Shown piece by piece: positions 29,949-32,287 of a stretch of DNA of 32,287 bases (within the stretch, counting starts at the first letter, position 1; every line of letters begins with the position of its first letter). The notes beneath the pieces are model-generated. The model was not told the DNA's origin and did no database searches. It saw nothing but the letters and a program-made list of their open reading frames with translations. This DNA is from Streptomyces griseoflavus (GTDB lineage Bacteria > Actinomycetota > Actinomycetes > Streptomycetales > Streptomycetaceae). The translations under genes were made by a program, and so were the position numbers. The stretch covers positions 1-32,287 of the forward strand of contig NZ_BMUC01000028.1 of assembly GCF_014649995.1 (NCBI RefSeq), written 5' to 3'.

Positions 29949-31694
29949 TCAGACCCACGTATCCAGCCACATCCGCGCCCGCCAGTCGTCGATCGGGATC
30001 GGGGTGCCGGTGAAGATGGGCCAGAAGTAGATGAAGTTCCAGGCGATCAGCAGGGTCAGGACGCCCGCTGCCGTGGCGCCGGCGACGCGGCGGGTGTCGC
30101 CGGAGCGGGGTGGGCCGACCAGGGCGCCCAGGAGCATCGCGACGGCCAGGCACAGGAAGGGGAGGAAGACGACGGCGTAGAAGAAGAAGATCGTGCGTTC
30201 CTGGTAGAGGAACCAGGGGACGTAGCCGGCCGCGATGCCGCAGGCGATGGCGCCCGCGCGCCAGTCGCGGCGGAAGAACCACCGCCACAGCACGTACAGC
30301 AGGGCGAAGCAGCCCACCCACCACAGCATCGGCGTGCCGATGGCGAGGACCTCCTGGGCGCACTTCTCGCCCGCGTCGGCGGGGCAGCCGTCCGCGCCGG
30401 GGGCCGGCGACTCGTAGAAGTAGGACACGGGGCGGCCGGTGACGATCCAGCTCCACGGGTTGGACTCGTAGGTGTGCGGCGAGGACAGGCCGACGTGGAA
30501 CTCGTAGACCTGGTTCTCGTAGTGCCACAGGCTGCGCCACCAGTCGGGGAAGAGCCAGGACCAGTCGCTGTCGCGTCCGTCGCGGGTGGCCCAGTCGCGG
30601 TAGTAGCCGCCGCTGCCGTCGGACGGGGAGAGGATCCAGCCGATCCAGGACGCGAAGTAGGTGACCACCGCGACCGGCACCGTGGACAGGAACGCCCAGC
30701 CCAGGTCGCGCCTGAGGACGGCCACCCGGGGACGCCGGGCGCCGGCGACGCGGCGCGCGCCGACGTCCCACAGCACCGCCATCACGCAGAACGCCGCCAT
30801 GATGTACAGCGCGTTCCACTTGGTGCCGATCGCCAGGCCCAGCATCAGGCCGGCCGCCAGCCGCCAGGGCCGCAGTCCGAGCCGGGTGTTCTCGGCGGTC
30901 TCCGCGTCGGGCCGGGCCCGTCCCTCGGCGTCCACCGGCAGCGCCGCGGCCAGTCTCGCCCGCGCCCGGTCCCGGTCGATCAGCAGGCAGCCGAACGCCG
31001 CGAGCACGAAGAACATCAGCACGCCGTCGAGGAGCGCGGTCCGGCTCATCACGAAGTGCAGCCCGTCCAACGCCATCAGCGCGCCCGCGAGGCAGCCGAG
31101 GAACGTCGAACGGAACAGCCGCCGGCCGATCCGGCACAGCATCAGCACGGACAGCGTGCCCAGCAGCGCGGTCATGAACCGCCAGCCGAACGGGTCGAAG
31201 CCGAACATCAGCTCGCCCAGCCCGATGACGTACTTCCCGACCGGCGGATGCACCACGTACGCCGCGTCGGTGGGGATCGGGACGTCGCCGCCGGAGTTCA
31301 GGATCAGGCTGTTGGCGTTCTTGTCCCAGTTGACCTCGAAGCCCCGGTGGACGATCGCCCACGCGTCCTTGGCGTAGTACGTCTCGTCGAATATCACCGC
31401 CTTGGGGCTGCCCAGGTTCCAGAACCGCAGCACCCCCGCCAGCAGCGTCACCAGCAGTGGGCCGCCCCACGCCGACCAGCGCGTGAGGCGCCGCGCCGAC
31501 AGCGGCGGCACCCCGAGCGTCGACCACAGCCGGCCCGAGGGACGGGTGTACGGCGGGACCAGACGGTCACGGACGTCCCCTCTGGGGTCCGGCGTCCGGT
31601 AGCCGAAACGACGCAGCCGCTGCTGCCACGTCTGCCGCTGCTCGAACGGCGACTGCTCCTGCCGGGTGTCCCTGGAGGACGCGGTACTGGTCAC
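29949..31694 (-). CDS. pmt: Protein O-mannosyltransferase (GT39)
   Basis: 581 residues from GTG 31694; an upstream extension of the frame would overlap the divergent rsmI gene. A cytosolic N-terminal 70 residues is followed by about 11 membrane helices. The catalytic-site DE pair is at D103-E104 (IFDETYYAKDAW) in the first extracytoplasmic loop, as in PMT1/PMT2, and the C-terminal four-helix PMT_4TMC part ends in WRARMWLDTWV. It moves mannose from polyprenyl-phosphate-mannose to Ser/Thr of exported proteins. In S. coelicolor this gene is required for phiC31 infection. A TACGAT -10 ends 6 nt before the GTG, with no Shine-Dalgarno, so it is probably leaderless. The last codons are the att-like repeat. 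Confidence 0.92.
   Translation of the reverse strand: MTSTASSRDTRQEQSPFEQRQTWQQRLRRFGYRTPDPRGDVRDRLVPPYTRPSGRLWSTLGVPPLSARRLTRWSAWGGPLLVTLLAGVLRFWNLGSPKAVIFDETYYAKDAWAIVHRGFEVNWDKNANSLILNSGGDVPIPTDAAYVVHPPVGKYVIGLGELMFGFDPFGWRFMTALLGTLSVLMLCRIGRRLFRSTFLGCLAGALMALDGLHFVMSRTALLDGVLMFFVLAAFGCLLIDRDRARARLAAALPVDAEGRARPDAETAENTRLGLRPWRLAAGLMLGLAIGTKWNALYIMAAFCVMAVLWDVGARRVAGARRPRVAVLRRDLGWAFLSTVPVAVVTYFASWIGWILSPSDGSGGYYRDWATRDGRDSDWSWLFPDWWRSLWHYENQVYEFHVGLSSPHTYESNPWSWIVTGRPVSYFYESPAPGADGCPADAGEKCAQEVLAIGTPMLWWVGCFALLYVLWRWFFRRDWRAGAIACGIAAGYVPWFLYQERTIFFFYAVVFLPFLCLAVAMLLGALVGPPRSGDTRRVAGATAAGVLTLLIAWNFIYFWPIFTGTPIPIDDWRARMWLDTWV
29953..29985. repeat. 33-bp direct repeat, pmt copy (att-like)
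   Basis: Forms the last eleven codons of pmt except the final base of the Val codon. Identical to 27751-27783. Confidence 0.85.
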
Positions 31695-31700
31695 CGCGCC

Positions 31701-31706
31701 ATCGTA
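31701..31706 (-). promoter_or_regulatory. -10 element of pmt (leaderless)
   Basis: TACGAT on the minus strand, six bases before GTG 31694, with no ribosome-binding site between. Confidence 0.5.
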
Positions 31707-31779
31707 GGGAACCGCGCTGTGGGAGTCCCGCGCATGGGCGGTATGCCCCGCCTCCGTCCGCAACTGGGAGGATGGGCCC

Positions 31780-32287
31780 GTGACCGGAACCCTCGTACTC
31801 GCAGGCACCCCCATCGGCGACATCTCCGACGCGCCGCCCCGGCTCGCCGCGGAACTGGCCGGCGCCGACGTGATCGCCGCCGAGGACACGCGCAGGCTGC
31901 GGCGGCTGACCCAGGCGCTCGGCGTCACCCCCAAGGGCCGCGTCGTGTCGTACTTCGAGGGCAACGAGTCCGCCCGCACCCCCGAACTGGTCGAGGAGCT
32001 GGCGGGCGGCGCGCGCGTCCTGCTGGTGACGGACGCCGGGATGCCGTCCGTGTCCGACCCCGGCTACCGGCTCGTCGCCGCCGCCGTCGAGCGGGACGTC
32101 AAGGTGACCGCGGTGCCCGGCCCCTCCGCCGTGCTCACCGCGCTCGCCCTGTCCGGGCTGCCCGTCGACCGGTTCTGCTTCGAGGGGTTCCTGCCCCGCA
32201 AGGCCGGCGAACGGCTCGGGCGGCTGCGGGAGGTCGCGGACGAGCGGCGCACCCTCGTCTACTTCGAGGCCCCGCACCGCCTCGACG
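31780..32287 (+). CDS. rsmI: 16S rRNA (cytidine1402-2'-O)-methyltransferase (partial, runs off the window)
   Basis: The first 169 residues are present; the frame is open at the window end. GTG 31780 has GGGAGG 8 nt upstream. Tetrapyrrole methylase-fold motifs of RsmI are clear: [15 protein letters not shown] at the start, AAEDTRR near 34, [16 protein letters not shown] near 84 and [17 protein letters not shown] near 110. It uses S-adenosylmethionine to methylate the 2'-OH of C1402 in the ribosomal P site. Divergent from pmt, an order conserved in actinomycetes. Confidence 0.93.
   Translation, partial: MTGTLVLAGTPIGDISDAPPRLAAELAGADVIAAEDTRRLRRLTQALGVTPKGRVVSYFEGNESARTPELVEELAGGARVLLVTDAGMPSVSDPGYRLVAAAVERDVKVTAVPGPSAVLTALALSGLPVDRFCFEGFLPRKAGERLGRLREVADERRTLVYFEAPHRLD

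Larger units (their letters stand above)
27751..29985. mobile_element. Remnant of a site-specific integrative element at the pmt 3' end
   Basis: A 33-bp perfect direct repeat (27751-27783 and 29953-29985) brackets about 2.2 kb. The right copy is the end of the pmt coding sequence; the left copy, at the other junction, could also encode the pmt C-terminal residues WRARMWLDTWV followed by a stop (TAG). This is the signature of an integrase that attacks the 3' end of a gene and restores it. Inside are a decayed GntR gene and an intact two-gene operon, with GC visibly lower than the flanks. No integrase, excisionase or replication gene is present, so it is a remnant or was mobilised in trans. Confidence 0.65.

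Overview
The base composition, the very strong third-position GC bias, the GTG/TTG starts and several marker genes (an SsgA-like sporulation protein, a bacterial protein O-mannosyltransferase, a tricorn-type protease, DUF1876 and DUF1023 proteins) identify this window as chromosomal DNA of a Streptomyces or a very close relative. The gene order ssgE, two penicillin-binding proteins, pmt, rsmI matches what I know of the conserved Streptomyces core chromosome.

Layout, left to right. Positions 1-3272 hold the tail of an unidentified + gene, a bidirectional terminator, and a leftward three-gene unit: a small WXG100-like helical protein, a DUF1023 alpha/beta hydrolase and a lipoprotein. Positions 3273-5165 hold two small hypothetical genes, a GNAT acetyltransferase and exonuclease III. 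Positions 5166-9711 hold a MerR regulator divergent from an overlapping operon (Baeyer-Villiger-type monooxygenase, alpha/beta hydrolase, short-chain dehydrogenase), then a 59-residue Gln/Arg-rich protein. Positions 9739-16210 hold a tricorn-type protease divergent from a TetR regulator and its probable target, an MMPL exporter; two matching TetR-type operators lie between them. Positions 16263-19631 hold an EamA transporter preceded by a possible coupled leader ORF, a DUF1876 protein, a LysR regulator and a TauE/SafE permease, the last two separated by an intergenic region packed with inverted repeats. Positions 19683-23601 hold a serine hydrolase and an ECF-type nickel/cobalt uptake operon (CbiM/N fusion, CbiQ, CbiO) with a good match to the Nur nickel-regulator box. 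Positions 23741-27635 hold ssgE and a tandem pair of penicillin-binding proteins.

The most unusual part is 27751-29985. A perfect 33-bp direct repeat, identical to the last codons of pmt, brackets 2.2 kb of lower-GC DNA. That DNA carries a decayed GntR regulator, readable only in three frames, and an intact translationally coupled pair: a nucleotidyltransferase of the DUF6932 type and an unrecognised 331-residue partner. I read it as the remnant of a site-specific integrative element inserted at the 3' end of pmt that regenerated the pmt C-terminus. No integrase is left. The retained pair is my best candidate for an undescribed system, for example toxin-antitoxin or anti-phage; its function is inferred, not shown. 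Pmt itself is known in S. coelicolor to be needed for phiC31 infection, which makes the location notable.

Several genes (GNAT, exonuclease III, merR, pmt, and the leader ORF before the EamA gene) have a TANNNT hexamer 6-7 nt before the start codon and no Shine-Dalgarno, which suggests leaderless mRNAs.
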